Positions 1 through 8,414 of a stretch of DNA of 64,000 bases are shown here, in pieces. Position 1 is the first letter of the stretch, and the number at the start of each line of letters is the position of its first letter. Source of the DNA: CAZCZZ01 sp964503335. Lineage in GTDB: Bacteria; Verrucomicrobiota; Kiritimatiellia; CAIVKH01. The position numbers and the translations under genes are program-made. Below the pieces are notes generated by a model, which did no database searches, was not told where the DNA came from, and saw only the letters and a program-made list of their open reading frames with translations. The stretch covers positions 1 through 64,000 of the forward strand of contig CAZCZZ010000006.1 in the NCBI GenBank assembly GCA_964503335.1, written 5' to 3'.

Positions 1-187
1 GGTCGGCCGTATCCGGATCCGTCATGATCGTCGCGGGATTGCTGTTGACGAGGACGACCTCGTAGCCCTCCTCGCGCAACGCCTTGCACGCCTGGGTGCC
101 GGAATAGTCAAACTCGCAGGCCTGGCCGATGATGATGGGGCCGGACCCGATGATCATGATTTTGTGAATGTCAGTGCGTTTGGGCAT
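1..187 (-). CDS. carB: Carbamoyl-phosphate synthase large subunit, N-terminus (partial)
   Basis: The reverse strand from 187 reads MPKRTDIHKIMIIGSGPIII and continues with GQACEFDYSGTQACKALREE and a VLVNSNPATIMTD motif. This is the invariant start of the large subunit, which makes carbamoyl phosphate from bicarbonate, ammonia and ATP for arginine and pyrimidine synthesis. About 62 residues of a protein normally near 1070 lie in the window; the rest is off the left edge. The ATG follows an AAGGTGA ribosome site by six bases. It lies downstream of guaA on the same strand, separated by a 105-bp gap that holds a palindromic repeat, so co-transcription is possible but not shown. Confidence 0.95.
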   Translation of the reverse strand, partial: MPKRTDIHKIMIIGSGPIIIGQACEFDYSGTQACKALREEGYEVVLVNSNPATIMTDPDTAD

Positions 188-197
188 AGAATCACCT

Positions 198-288
198 TGA
201 GATACGAGATATGAGATGCGAGATACGAGTCAGAAAAGAGTCGAGTGCGCAGGGTTTTCGAATCTCAAATCTCGAATCTCGCATTTCT
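198..288. repeat. Family C palindromic repeat, copy 1
   Basis: Two arms, about 198-231 and 259-288, are built from a degenerate 8-bp unit (GAGATxCG). The right arm, read in reverse, matches the left at most positions, so a transcript could form a long imperfect hairpin. It fills the guaA-carB gap. Related single arms occur at 6762-6792 and 44276-44308. Confidence 0.7.
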
Positions 289-292
289 CTCC

Positions 293-1888
293 TCACTCCC
301 ATTCAATCGTCGCTGGCGGTTTGCTGCTGATGTCATACACGACCCGGTTCAGGCCGCGCACCTCATTAATGATTCGGTTGGCCACCCGGCTCAAGAGTTC
401 ATGCGGCAGGTGCGCCCAGTGGGCGGTCATGAAATCGGTGGTTTGGACGGCGCGGAGGGCGACGACGAACTCGTAGGTGCGGCCGTCACCCATGACGCCG
501 ACGCTGCGGACGGGCAGAAAAACCGCGAAGGCCTGCGCGGTGTTGTCGTACCAGGTGCGCCTGTCATCCGCCTTCGTCGCGCGCAATTCCTCGATAAAGA
601 TGGCATCGGCGCGGCGAAGCAGGTCGGCATATTCCTTCTTCACTTCGCCGAGGATGCGGACACCGAGGCCCGGGCCGGGGAAGGGGTGGCGATAGACCAT
701 GTCGTGGGGCAGGCCGAGCGCCACGCCGAGTTCTCGGACCTCGTCCTTAAAGAGCTCGCGAAGCGGTTCGAGCAACTTCAGATGAAGCGTCTCAGGCAGG
801 CCACCGACGTTGTGATGCGACTTGATGGTCGTGGCCTTCTTGCCTTTGATCCCAGCCGACTCGATAACGTCGGGATAGATCGTGCCTTGCGCCAGCCACT
901 TCACAGCGCGGTCGGTCTTTTTGAGCTTCTCCGCCTCGGCCTGGAACACCTCGACGAATTCGCGGCCGATGATCTTGCGCTTCTGCTCCGGGTCGTCCAC
1001 GCCCGCGAGCTTCGCGAGGAAAACGTCTGCTGCATCCACATGAATGACGCGGACGCCGAGATTCTTCGCGAACGTGTCCATCACATGCTCGGCTTCGTTC
1101 AAACGCAACAGGCCGTGATCGACAAAGACGCAGGTCAGTTGGTCGCCAATGGCCTTGTGGATCAACGCCGCGGCGACGGAGCTGTCCACGCCGCCGGAGA
1201 GTCCGAGCAGAACATGTTCATCGCCGACTTGCTTGCGGATCGCCGCGACGGCTTCCTTCGCGTAGTCGCCCATGCGCCAGTCGGCCTTCGCACCGCAGAT
1301 CTCGAGCACGAAACGGGATAGCACGGCTTTGCCCTGTTTCGTGTGGGTGACTTCGGGATGGAACTGGAGGCCGTAGAAACGTCGCGACTCATCGGCCATG
1401 CCGGCGATAGGGCACGTGTCGGTCGAGGCCATCAGGTCGAATCCGGCGGGCAGGGCGGTCACCTTGTCGCCGTGGCTCATCCACACGTGCAACATGCCGT
1501 GGCCTTCCGGAGTGGCGTAGTCCTGGATGCCGGCGAACAGCTTCTTGTGTCCGCGCGCCCGGACCTCCGCATAGCCGAATTCGCGCGTCGTGCCGCCCTC
1601 CACCTTGTCGTCGAGCCGGTGCGCCATGAGCTGCATGCCGTAGCAGATTCCAAGGATTGGAAGTCCGAGCTCCATGAGTTTCCAATCCATGGAAGGCGCG
1701 CCGTCCTCGTAAACGCTCGCGGGGCCGCCGGAGAGGATGATGCCGACCGGTTTACGCGCTGCGAGTTCGGCGGCCGGCGTGTCGCAGCGAAGGATTTCGC
1801 AGTACACATTCAGCTCGCGAATACGCCGCGCAATCAGCTGCGTGTACTGCGATCCGAAATCAAGAATGGCGATCCAATTGTGCGACAT
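293..1888 (-). CDS. guaA: GMP synthase (glutamine-hydrolysing)
   Basis: The enzyme converts XMP to GMP with ATP and glutamine, the last step of guanine nucleotide synthesis, in the cytoplasm. At 531 residues it has the usual length. The N-terminal class I glutamine amidotransferase domain shows the nucleophile in GICYGMQ (Cys82) and the His177/Glu179 pair in QFHPEVTH. The ATP pyrophosphatase P-loop LSGGVDSS lies at 230-237, and the C-terminal dimerisation domain ends in the typical SKPPATIEWE. The ATG at 1888 is divergent from the APC permease across 118 bp. A long open frame antisense to the gene is a shadow. Neighbouring carB fits a nucleotide-synthesis region. Confidence 0.97.
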   Translation of the reverse strand: MSHNWIAILDFGSQYTQLIARRIRELNVYCEILRCDTPAAELAARKPVGIILSGGPASVYEDGAPSMDWKLMELGLPILGICYGMQLMAHRLDDKVEGGTTREFGYAEVRARGHKKLFAGIQDYATPEGHGMLHVWMSHGDKVTALPAGFDLMASTDTCPIAGMADESRRFYGLQFHPEVTHTKQGKAVLSRFVLEICGAKADWRMGDYAKEAVAAIRKQVGDEHVLLGLSGGVDSSVAAALIHKAIGDQLTCVFVDHGLLRLNEAEHVMDTFAKNLGVRVIHVDAADVFLAKLAGVDDPEQKRKIIGREFVEVFQAEAEKLKKTDRAVKWLAQGTIYPDVIESAGIKGKKATTIKSHHNVGGLPETLHLKLLEPLRELFKDEVRELGVALGLPHDMVYRHPFPGPGLGVRILGEVKKEYADLLRRADAIFIEELRATKADDRRTWYDNTAQAFAVFLPVRSVGVMGDGRTYEFVVALRAVQTTDFMTAHWAHLPHELLSRVANRIINEVRGLNRVVYDISSKPPATIEWE

Positions 1889-2006
1889 AGGCCTGAAAAA
1901 GTTCGCCGTATGTACACACCGCAGGCAGGGGGAACAAGCATGGATTTGACGATGTAAAACCGCGACCTTTCCTCGGTCACAAAGGCCTGTTAAACATGGA
2001 CTTGGA

Positions 2007-3314
2007 ATGACTCAAAAGACCATCGCGCTACCTGCTTCCGTCTCGCTTGTCATCGCGAGCATGGTCGGCATCGGCGTGTTCACCTCGGTCGGTTTCCAGG
2101 TGGCGAGCCTGCCGTCGGCGTTCCCGATCCTCGTGCTCTGGGCCGTGGGCGGGGTCGTGTCGCTCTGTGGGGCGCTCTGCTACGCGGAACTCGTCGCGAT
2201 GATGCCGCGTTCGGGCGGTGAGTATCACCTGCTGCGGGAGAGCTTTCATCCGCTGGCGGGATTCCTCGCGGGCTGGGTTTCTGTCACGGCTGGATTCGCC
2301 GCGCCGATCACGGCGCTGGGCATGGCGTTCGGTCAATACGCGCAGGGGTTGGGCGCTTCGCTCCCTCCGAACGTCATGGCGAGCGTGGCAATCATAGCCA
2401 TCGCGCTGCTTCACCTGTCGAGCCTCCGCGTCGTCGGCGGCTTCCTCTCGTGCACCACGTTGCTGAAAGTTGCACTGATCTCCGCTTTCGTGGTGGCCGC
2501 GGTGGTTCTTGCTCGTACGCCGACAATTTCCCTGCTGCCGAAGACGGGCGACATGGAACTCATGCTCAGCCCGTCCTTCGCGACGTCGATGGTGTACGTC
2601 ATGTTCGCCTATAGTGGTTGGAACGGCGCTGCGTATGTGGCGGGGGAAGTGCGCGATCCGCAGAAGCTCATCCCGCGCGCGTTTGTTCTCGGTGTGCTGA
2701 TCGTGTGCGTTCTCTACATCGCGCTGAATGCCGTGTTCCTTGCGCGGGTGCCGTGGGACGCGATGGACGGACAGGTTGAAGCGGGCCTTATCGCGTCCGA
2801 GGCGATGTTCGGCATGGGTGCCGGAAAGTTCATGGGCGCGTTGATCGCGTTCGGCATCATCTCCACGCTGGCGGGCTATACGTGGGCCGGCTCACGCGTG
2901 ATCCAGCGCATGGGACAGGACTATCCGCGACTCCGCCTCTTCGCATGCGAAAACAGGTGGGGTGCGCCGCATATGGCGTTGCTGCTGCAGACAGTGTTCG
3001 CACTAATCATGCTCAGTTCCGGAACATTCGACGCCGTCGTGAACTACCTGACCGCATTGCTGCAACTCTGTTCGCTCGTCACCGTGCTTGCGGTCATCGT
3101 ACTGCGATGGCGTCGACCCGACGCGGTGCGGCCGTTCAAGGTGCCCCTGTATCCGCTCACTCCGATCCTATTCATCGCCGTCTCTATCTGGATGCTGGTC
3201 TACGTCGTGATGGAGCGACCGGTTGAATCAGCCATGAGTGTCCTGACGCTCTGCGTTGGCGCTGGCATCTACGCGTGGGTCAGCAGGCCTCAGCGTTCGA
3301 CGCGGATTCTGTAG
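2007..3314 (+). CDS. APC-family amino acid permease
   Basis: A 435-residue inner-membrane protein with about 12 hydrophobic segments. The first helix carries the glycine-rich MVGIGVF segment (about 19-25) typical of the amino acid-polyamine-organocation superfamily, where the unwound TM1 binds the substrate amine. The substrate cannot be told from the sequence; closest in feel are the basic and hydrophobic amino acid exchangers. The last 25 bases overlap the 3' end of the convergent cyclophilin gene. The start ATG has only a weak GGA upstream, and the gene appears monocistronic. Confidence 0.85.
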   Translation: MTQKTIALPASVSLVIASMVGIGVFTSVGFQVASLPSAFPILVLWAVGGVVSLCGALCYAELVAMMPRSGGEYHLLRESFHPLAGFLAGWVSVTAGFAAPITALGMAFGQYAQGLGASLPPNVMASVAIIAIALLHLSSLRVVGGFLSCTTLLKVALISAFVVAAVVLARTPTISLLPKTGDMELMLSPSFATSMVYVMFAYSGWNGAAYVAGEVRDPQKLIPRAFVLGVLIVCVLYIALNAVFLARVPWDAMDGQVEAGLIASEAMFGMGAGKFMGALIAFGIISTLAGYTWAGSRVIQRMGQDYPRLRLFACENRWGAPHMALLLQTVFALIMLSSGTFDAVVNYLTALLQLCSLVTVLAVIVLRWRRPDAVRPFKVPLYPLTPILFIAVSIWMLVYVVMERPVESAMSVLTLCVGAGIYAWVSRPQRSTRIL

Positions 3315-4144
3315 AAGCGGCCTCCGGCCGCGCTGTTCGTGTCGGCGTAGCTCATCGTGCCGCCCGTTCCATTGGTAGTGTGAAGAAGAACCCATTCCGG
3401 CGGGGAAAAGGATGTCGCAGCCTCCACGATGTTGGTCAGTCCGCCCGCGCTTTTCCAACTCACCATGCTCGTGCCGTCCGCGAGGTTCGAAACGGCGACG
3501 CGCATCAGCGTGACATCCACGTAGAGCAACTGGCTGTAGCGTGCCGGGGTCCAGCCAAGGTAGGTGACAGGAAGCGTGGTGAACGCTGAAAAGGTCGGAC
3601 CGAAGAAGAACGTTTGATCCACGATGCCCGCGCTGTAGCCAAGGGTGTTCCAGAACTGCAAAAGGTTGGTTCCTTTCACGACCCGGCCAAAGACCGTGAA
3701 GCCACCGTTTTGCACGTCGAGATTCGTGGAGTTGTTGGCGAGGTTGAAGAAGAACTGACACGTCGCCGTGTCCGGTCCGTTGGTCGTCTTCGCCATCGCG
3801 ATGGTGCCGAAGTCGTTGGTCAAATAGGGTCCAATGCTGAACTCATTTGTGATGGGACCAAAGTGCGGCACGAAGCCAAACCCGGTGAAGTAGTTCGTGT
3901 CACTCTTGCTCGGGACCCAGAACCCGCCGCCCTGGATGACGAAGCCGGGCACCAGCCGGTGGAGGAAGGTGTTCTGGTAAGCGCCCGCTTCGACCAGTCG
4001 GATGAAGTTGCGGCACGTGACCGGCTTGTCTTCCGTGAAGAGCTCGACCTCCAGGTCGCCGCCGATGGTGCGGAATTGCGCGATAGTGTTGGCGCGGACG
4101 ATGGTCGCTGACAAGACGAGAACGGCTAGCAGGCGAATGAGCAT
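3290..4144 (-). CDS. Secreted cyclophilin-type peptidyl-prolyl isomerase
   Basis: A signal peptide (residues 1-18, ending VRA-NT) leads into a cyclophilin domain of about 180 residues with FLHRLVPGFVIQGGGF (catalytic Arg region) and TCQFFFNLANN, the family's hallmark strands. It should assist folding in the periplasm or outside the cell. Residues from about 205 form an extra domain ending GGRFYRIRVER. That tail resembles the C-termini of three other secreted proteins in this window (the metzincin, esterase and subtilase). The 3' end overlaps the APC permease by 25 bp. The gene is divergent from cydA, with repeat B1 in between. Confidence 0.88.
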   Translation of the reverse strand: MLIRLLAVLVLSATIVRANTIAQFRTIGGDLEVELFTEDKPVTCRNFIRLVEAGAYQNTFLHRLVPGFVIQGGGFWVPSKSDTNYFTGFGFVPHFGPITNEFSIGPYLTNDFGTIAMAKTTNGPDTATCQFFFNLANNSTNLDVQNGGFTVFGRVVKGTNLLQFWNTLGYSAGIVDQTFFFGPTFSAFTTLPVTYLGWTPARYSQLLYVDVTLMRVAVSNLADGTSMVSWKSAGGLTNIVEAATSFSPPEWVLLHTTNGTGGTMSYADTNSAAGGRFYRIRVER

Positions 4145-4166
4145 GCTGTTCTATACCCGGCGAGGG

Positions 4167-4250
4167 GAAGACCTGAAACCTGAATTTGAAACCTGATTAC
4201 GATGCGGAAAGTCTTCACACTCAGGTTTCCGGTCTCAGGTTTCAAATTCC
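4167..4250. repeat. Family B palindromic repeat, copy 1
   Basis: The left arm 4167-4196 is built of CTGAAACC/TTGAAACC units; the right arm is 4221-4250 (CAGGTTTC units), with a 24-bp loop. Pairing is imperfect but long. The 30-bp left arm recurs exactly, in inverted orientation, at 6727-6756 on the other side of cydAB. It lies in the divergent gap upstream of cydA. Confidence 0.8.
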
Positions 4251-4290
4251 CTCCCTTCACTTTGCCCACCGCTGGTGCTAAAAGCGTTCC

Positions 4291-5658
4291 ATGGACGTCC
4301 TCCTCCTGTCCCGGATCCAGTTCGCGTTCACGATTGCGTTTCACTACATCTATCCGCCCCTGAGCATCGGGCTCGGCGTCATCCTCGTAATGATCGAGGC
4401 GCTGTGGCTCAAGACGGGAAATCCGCTCTACCACCAGATGGCCCGCTTCTGGACGCGCATCTTTGCCCTGACGTTCGCGATGGGCGTGGCGACGGGTATC
4501 GTGATGGAGTTCGAGTTCGGGACGAATTGGGCCACGTATTCGCGCTATGTCGGCGATGTGTTCGGCAGTGCGCTGGCCGCCGAGGGCATTTTCGCATTCT
4601 TCCTGGAATCCGGCTTTCTCGCGGTGCTGCTCTTCGGCTGGGATAAGGTGGGCCGTCGCATGCACTTCTTCTCCACCTGCATGGTCTGCCTCGGTGCGCA
4701 TTTCAGTTCGGTGTGGATTGTGGTGGCCAACTCGTGGCAGCAGACGCCAGCGGGCTATCAGATCGTGGGTGAGGGGATCAAAGCGCGCGCGGAGATCACC
4801 GACTTCTGGGCGATGGTATTCAACCCGTCGTCCATGGAGCGACTCAGCCACGTCCTTTGCGGGTGCTGGCAAGCCGGCGCATTCCTCGTCATCAGCGTCA
4901 GCGCCTTCTACATGCTGAAGAAGCGACATATGGAATTCGCAAAAGCGTCGCTTCGCATCGGACTCACCCTCGCCGTCGTGGCATCGATCCTCCAACTTGT
5001 CACCGGACACGCGAGCGCGAAGGGTGTCGCCGAGAACCAACCCGCCAAGCTGGCCGCCTTCGAAGGACTCTACGAAACACAAGCAAACGCTCCCCTGTAC
5101 CTCGTGGGTTGGGTGGACAACCAATCGGAGACGGTCAAAGGCCTCGCGGTTCCGGGGATGTTGAGCTGGATGGTGCACGGATCTTTCGACGCGCCAGTGA
5201 CAGGTCTTCGCGAGTTCGCCCCGTCTGACCGCCCGCCGGTTAATTTCGTTTTCCAGACCTATCACCTGATGGTTGCGATCGGCTTCGCCTTGATCGCGAT
5301 CAGCCTCATCGGTGCCGTCACCGCCCTGCGCGGTCGGCTCGGCAATTCACCCCTGTTGCTGAAGATCATGGTGCTGTCCGTTCTCGGACCGCAGATCGCG
5401 AACCAGGTGGGCTGGTTCTCGGCCGAGGTGGGACGGCAGCCGTGGATTGTGTACGGGCTACTGCGAACGTCCGATGGACTCTCCAAAGTCGTGAAGGCCG
5501 AGGCCGTGCTGGGGTCGCTGATCCTCTTCGCGTTTATCTACGCGCTGCTTTTCGCGGTCTTTGTCTATTTGCTCAACGACAAGATTCATCACGGGCCGGA
5601 TGATCAGGACTTGATTCCGTCGGGCAAGCTGGCGATCCCGGAGAGGGTGTCGATATGA
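4291..5658 (+). CDS. cydA: Cytochrome bd ubiquinol oxidase subunit I
   Basis: This subunit oxidises quinol and passes electrons through hemes b558, b595 and d to reduce oxygen to water in the inner membrane. Its 455 residues match the short Q-loop type. Visible ligands and motifs are His18 (heme b595 or d site), His187 and Met327 (heme b558), Glu99 and Glu106 in the proton and heme region, and GRQPW at 381-385, diagnostic of CydA. Its stop overlaps the cydB start by four bases (ATGA), so the two are translationally coupled. High oxygen affinity is usual for the family and suggests life at low oxygen. Confidence 0.96.
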   Translation: MDVLLLSRIQFAFTIAFHYIYPPLSIGLGVILVMIEALWLKTGNPLYHQMARFWTRIFALTFAMGVATGIVMEFEFGTNWATYSRYVGDVFGSALAAEGIFAFFLESGFLAVLLFGWDKVGRRMHFFSTCMVCLGAHFSSVWIVVANSWQQTPAGYQIVGEGIKARAEITDFWAMVFNPSSMERLSHVLCGCWQAGAFLVISVSAFYMLKKRHMEFAKASLRIGLTLAVVASILQLVTGHASAKGVAENQPAKLAAFEGLYETQANAPLYLVGWVDNQSETVKGLAVPGMLSWMVHGSFDAPVTGLREFAPSDRPPVNFVFQTYHLMVAIGFALIAISLIGAVTALRGRLGNSPLLLKIMVLSVLGPQIANQVGWFSAEVGRQPWIVYGLLRTSDGLSKVVKAEAVLGSLILFAFIYALLFAVFVYLLNDKIHHGPDDQDLIPSGKLAIPERVSI

Positions 5659-6686
5659 ACCTCGAATACCAGACCCTGCAGGTTATCTGGTTTGTGCTGC
5701 TCGGCATTCTCTTCACGGGCTACATCGTCCTCGATGGATTCGACCTCGGCGTGGGCGCGCTGCACCTGCTGACGAAGAAGGACGAACATCGTCGCCTCAT
5801 GCTCAACGCCATCGGTCCGGTGTGGGATGGCAACGAAGTCTGGCTTGTCACCGGCGGCGGCGCCCTTTTCGCGGCATTCCCGGATGTCTATGCGACGGTG
5901 TTCTCCGGCTTCTACACCGCGTTCGTGCTGCTGCTCGCCACGCTGATCTTCCGCGCCGTGGCGATCGAGTTCCGCAGCAAGCGACCGGAACTTTGGTGGC
6001 GCAGGATGTGGGACTGGAGTTTCTTCGGGGGAAGCATCGGCGCCTCGTTCCTGCTCGGCGTCACGATCGGCAACTTCGCATGGGGCGTACCGCTCGACGC
6101 GGACGGCGAATTCGCCGGCACGTTCCCTGGACTCCTTCATCCGTACGCGTTGTTGATGGGTTTGACCACCGTGGCACTCTTTATGATGCACGGGGCGATC
6201 TACATCGTCATGAAGACCGAAGGCGAGATGCAGGCGATGGCCCGTGGCTGGATCAACAATGCGATCATCTTCTTCATCATCTGCTACGCGACGGTCACGA
6301 TGACCACGCTGCTTTACGTGCCGCACATGGCGAATGCCGTGCGAGCAAATCCATGGCTCTTCGCGGTAGCCTTCGCCAACATGCTCGCCATCGCGAACAT
6401 CCCGCGTGAAATTCACCACGGACGGGATGGCCGCGCGTTCCTATCCTCCTGCGCCGCGATGGTCACGCTGATGATGTTGTTCGGCCTGAACTCGTTCCCG
6501 TATCTCGTCTACAGCCTGCCTAATCCCGAACACAGCCTCACCGCCTTCAACGCCTCATCGTCGCATAAAACCCTCGGCATCATGTTCATCATCACGCTCA
6601 TCGGCGTCCCCGTCGTGCTGGCCTACACCGTCAGCATCTACTGGATCTTCCGCGGCAAAGTAAAAATCGACCGGATGAGCTACTGA
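5655..6686 (+). CDS. cydB: Cytochrome bd ubiquinol oxidase subunit II
   Basis: The partner of CydA, 343 residues with about nine membrane helices. It begins with a helix ending GYIVLDGFDLGVGALHL, the family's signature, followed by GPVWDGNEVWLVTGGGALFA. It stabilises the heme-bearing subunit in the inner membrane. The start overlaps cydA by four bases. No small cydX-like frame follows; a family B repeat begins directly after the stop codon. The cydDC maturation transporter is not in the window. Confidence 0.96.
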   Translation: MNLEYQTLQVIWFVLLGILFTGYIVLDGFDLGVGALHLLTKKDEHRRLMLNAIGPVWDGNEVWLVTGGGALFAAFPDVYATVFSGFYTAFVLLLATLIFRAVAIEFRSKRPELWWRRMWDWSFFGGSIGASFLLGVTIGNFAWGVPLDADGEFAGTFPGLLHPYALLMGLTTVALFMMHGAIYIVMKTEGEMQAMARGWINNAIIFFIICYATVTMTTLLYVPHMANAVRANPWLFAVAFANMLAIANIPREIHHGRDGRAFLSSCAAMVTLMMLFGLNSFPYLVYSLPNPEHSLTAFNASSSHKTLGIMFIITLIGVPVVLAYTVSIYWIFRGKVKIDRMSY

Positions 6687-6756
6687 GAAACCTGAAGCCT
6701 GAGTTCGAGGACCTTCCTCATCATACTCAGGTTTCAAATTCAGGTTTCAGGTCTTC
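6687..6756. repeat. Family B palindromic repeat, copy 2
   Basis: The left arm 6687-6712 (AACCTGAAGCCTGAG...) pairs imperfectly with the right arm 6727-6756. The right arm is the exact reverse complement of 4167-4196. It starts at the cydB stop codon and may act as a 3'-end hairpin for the cydAB transcript. Confidence 0.75.
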
Positions 6757-6761
6757 TCCTA

Positions 6762-6792
6762 TTCGAATCTCTCATCTCAAATCTCGCATTTC
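6762..6792. repeat. Family C repeat, single arm
   Basis: TTCGAATCTC...CTCGCATTTC matches the right arm of the copy at 259-288 over nearly its whole length, but no partner arm follows. It lies five bases after the family B copy, giving a composite repeat in front of the MgtC/DUF4010 gene. Confidence 0.65.
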
Positions 6793-6819
6793 CTCCCCAA
6801 TTCCTTCATCCTCCGTTCC

Positions 6820-8106
6820 ATGACCATAAGCGCGGATTTTCCGATCGTGCCGTTTTCGATCGCCTTGTTTATCGGGGCGCTGATCGGCTTGGAGCGCGAG
6901 AAGAAGAAGACGGACGAGAGGCGCACGGGGGTGGGGGGCATTCGTACCTTCACGCTGTTTTCAATGGCGGGGGCGATTGCGGCATGGTTGACAATGCAGA
7001 CAGGGATCTCCTGGGTATTTGTCACAGCGGCCATCTGTGTCACTGCCGTGATTATCGCCGGCAGCACGGCGTTTGCGTTGCAGCATCCAGAGGCCCACGG
7101 GCTCACGACGGAGATCGCAGCGCTGGTGACGTTCCTGCTTGGCGCCACGGCCGTCTTTGGATTTCCCGAATTGTCGGTCGCCCTGGCCATCACCACGTCG
7201 GCCCTCTTGGCCTTTAAGCGTCCGCTTCACGAGCTCGTCGGGCGCGTGAACCAGGATGACCTGTATGCCGCGCTGAAGCTGCTGATCGCATCCTTCATCG
7301 TGCTTCCCGTACTGCCCAACGAAACCATCGATCCCCTTGGCGCGCTCAATCCTTACAAGATGTGGGTCCTGGTGATCATCATTTCCGCCCTGTCGCTGAT
7401 CGGCTATGCCACCTCGCGTTGGCTCGGTGAGCGCAAGGCCATTTCGCTCACGGGATTTTTCGGCGGCTTCGTTTCATCCACCGCCGTCTCCCTGGAGTTT
7501 GCGAAACGAAGCAAGGAGTCCACGCCTGCGCCGGGATGGTCGGACGCGCTGGCCGGCGGGCTCCTCCTGTCCTGGTTCGTCATGTTTGCCCGCGTGATCG
7601 TGATCGTAGGGCTGACGAATACCAATCTGCTCCCGCATCTTGTTCCGGCCGTGAGCGCGATGGGCCTCGCTTCCGTGGCGCTGGGACTCTTCTTCTACCG
7701 CAGGGCCATTCGCGACACGGCGGGAGGACATCCGACGTCCAGCAACGTCCCGATGAAGAACCCGTTCAGCATCATCTCGGCCTCAAAATTCGCGGCCTTC
7801 TTCGCCGTGGTGCTCGTGCTGGTGAAGTTGATCGACCGCTACGGCCAGGGTGCAGGCATCACGTATGTGGCTGCGCTGGCGGGGCTGACCGATGTCGATG
7901 CGATCACGCTTTCCATGGCCGACTACGGCAGCGTTCCCGGGCAAATGCGCATCGCCATCATCGCCATCCTCGTCGCCATCGTCGCGAACACCGCTGTGAA
8001 GATCGGCCTCGTCGGCGTCCTCGGCTCAAAAGCCCTGCTCGTCCGCATCGCCACCGCCTCCATCCTCATCTTCGCGGTGGGCGCACTGAGCCTGTATCTG
8101 GGCTGA
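6820..8106 (+). CDS. MgtC/SapB and DUF4010 membrane protein
   Basis: A 428-residue integral membrane protein. The N-terminal third has the MgtC pattern FIGALIGLEREKK followed by GGIRTFTLFSMAGAIAAWL. The remainder is a DUF4010 domain with LIASFIVLPVLPNETIDPLG and GFFGGFVSSTAVSLEFAKRS. MgtC proteins help bacteria grow at low magnesium and can modulate the F1Fo ATPase, but the role of the DUF4010 fusion is unknown. The start ATG at 6820 follows the repeat cluster; no strong ribosome site is seen. It could form a single-gene unit, with a 308-bp gap downstream. Confidence 0.82.
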   Translation: MTISADFPIVPFSIALFIGALIGLEREKKKTDERRTGVGGIRTFTLFSMAGAIAAWLTMQTGISWVFVTAAICVTAVIIAGSTAFALQHPEAHGLTTEIAALVTFLLGATAVFGFPELSVALAITTSALLAFKRPLHELVGRVNQDDLYAALKLLIASFIVLPVLPNETIDPLGALNPYKMWVLVIIISALSLIGYATSRWLGERKAISLTGFFGGFVSSTAVSLEFAKRSKESTPAPGWSDALAGGLLLSWFVMFARVIVIVGLTNTNLLPHLVPAVSAMGLASVALGLFFYRRAIRDTAGGHPTSSNVPMKNPFSIISASKFAAFFAVVLVLVKLIDRYGQGAGITYVAALAGLTDVDAITLSMADYGSVPGQMRIAIIAILVAIVANTAVKIGLVGVLGSKALLVRIATASILIFAVGALSLYLG

Positions 8107-8156
8107 CCCAATCACCTGACGCGTCGCATGGCTCCGCGCTCCAGACCCCGAATCCA

Positions 8157-8315
8157 CTACTGTGCCAGCGTGCCGGTGAGCTGGAGGCGTCGATCGATCT
8201 GACGTAGCAGCAGGACGCCGCCGTCCCTCGACACATCATCACCCTCAAAATCGACCTCCACTTTTCGACGCGAAATGCTTGGAAACGAGAGCCGTTCAGC
8301 GGTACAACTTCTCAC
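8157..8315 (-). pseudogene. IS1380-family transposase, N-terminal fragment
   Basis: A 52-codon frame from a GTG at 8315 to a TAG at 8157 reads FPSISRRKVEVDFEGDDVSR, then DGGVLLLRQIDRRLQLTGTL. This is the characteristic N-terminus of IS1380-type DDE transposases (SRKVxVDFxGGxxTSDGGxLLLRxxDRRLGLT). An intact protein would have over 400 residues, so almost all is lost. The remaining 8107-8156 holds nothing I recognise. The fragment lies beside a lower-G+C nhaA gene, consistent with an old transfer, though terminal repeats were not found. It is too short to be functional. Confidence 0.8.
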
Positions 8316-8382
8316 GGTGATACCCCTTCACTTGTTGGACGCAAGTAGCTGCATCATAACAGCTTAGAAGGATGCCGCCACT
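8313..8382 (+). promoter_or_regulatory. Nested-hairpin leader upstream of nhaA (riboswitch candidate)
   Basis: An outer helix CCTTC (8325-8329) with GAAGG (8367-8371) encloses two adjacent perfect hairpins. These are ACTTG/CAAGT (8330-8334 with 8342-8346) and AGCTG/CAGCT (8347-8351 with 8360-8364). A further outer helix GGTG (8316-8319) with CGCC (8376-8379) is separated by an internal loop. The arrangement ends 32 bases before the nhaA ATG. Alkali-ion riboswitches of the nhaA-I type (Li+ responsive) occur in front of nhaA in several phyla. The match to that consensus is from memory and not verified. It could instead be the end of the adjacent IS fragment. Confidence 0.5.
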
Positions 8383-8414
8383 GCTTTGATGCAAGATTCG
8401 GGCTAAAGACCATT

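Noticed and set aside
245..1321. Long open frame antisense to guaA
   Set aside because: High-G+C codon bias gives open antisense frames; guaA is certain and the antisense translation has no recognisable domain.
1648..1662. TTCCAAxxxTTGGAA palindrome inside guaA, like family F
   Set aside because: It encodes the conserved GLPILGICYG segment of GuaA, so the bases are explained by protein constraint.
1889..2006. Possible purine-type riboswitch between guaA and the APC permease
   Set aside because: Only a short GACC/GGTC pairing is visible; no conserved purine aptamer loops.
6687..6819. A small cydX-like gene after cydB
   Set aside because: No suitable short hydrophobic frame exists; the space is taken by repeats of families B and C.
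8107..8156. More transposase code downstream of the IS1380 fragment
   Set aside because: The frame stops at 8157 and no other frame of this stretch resembles the transposase.
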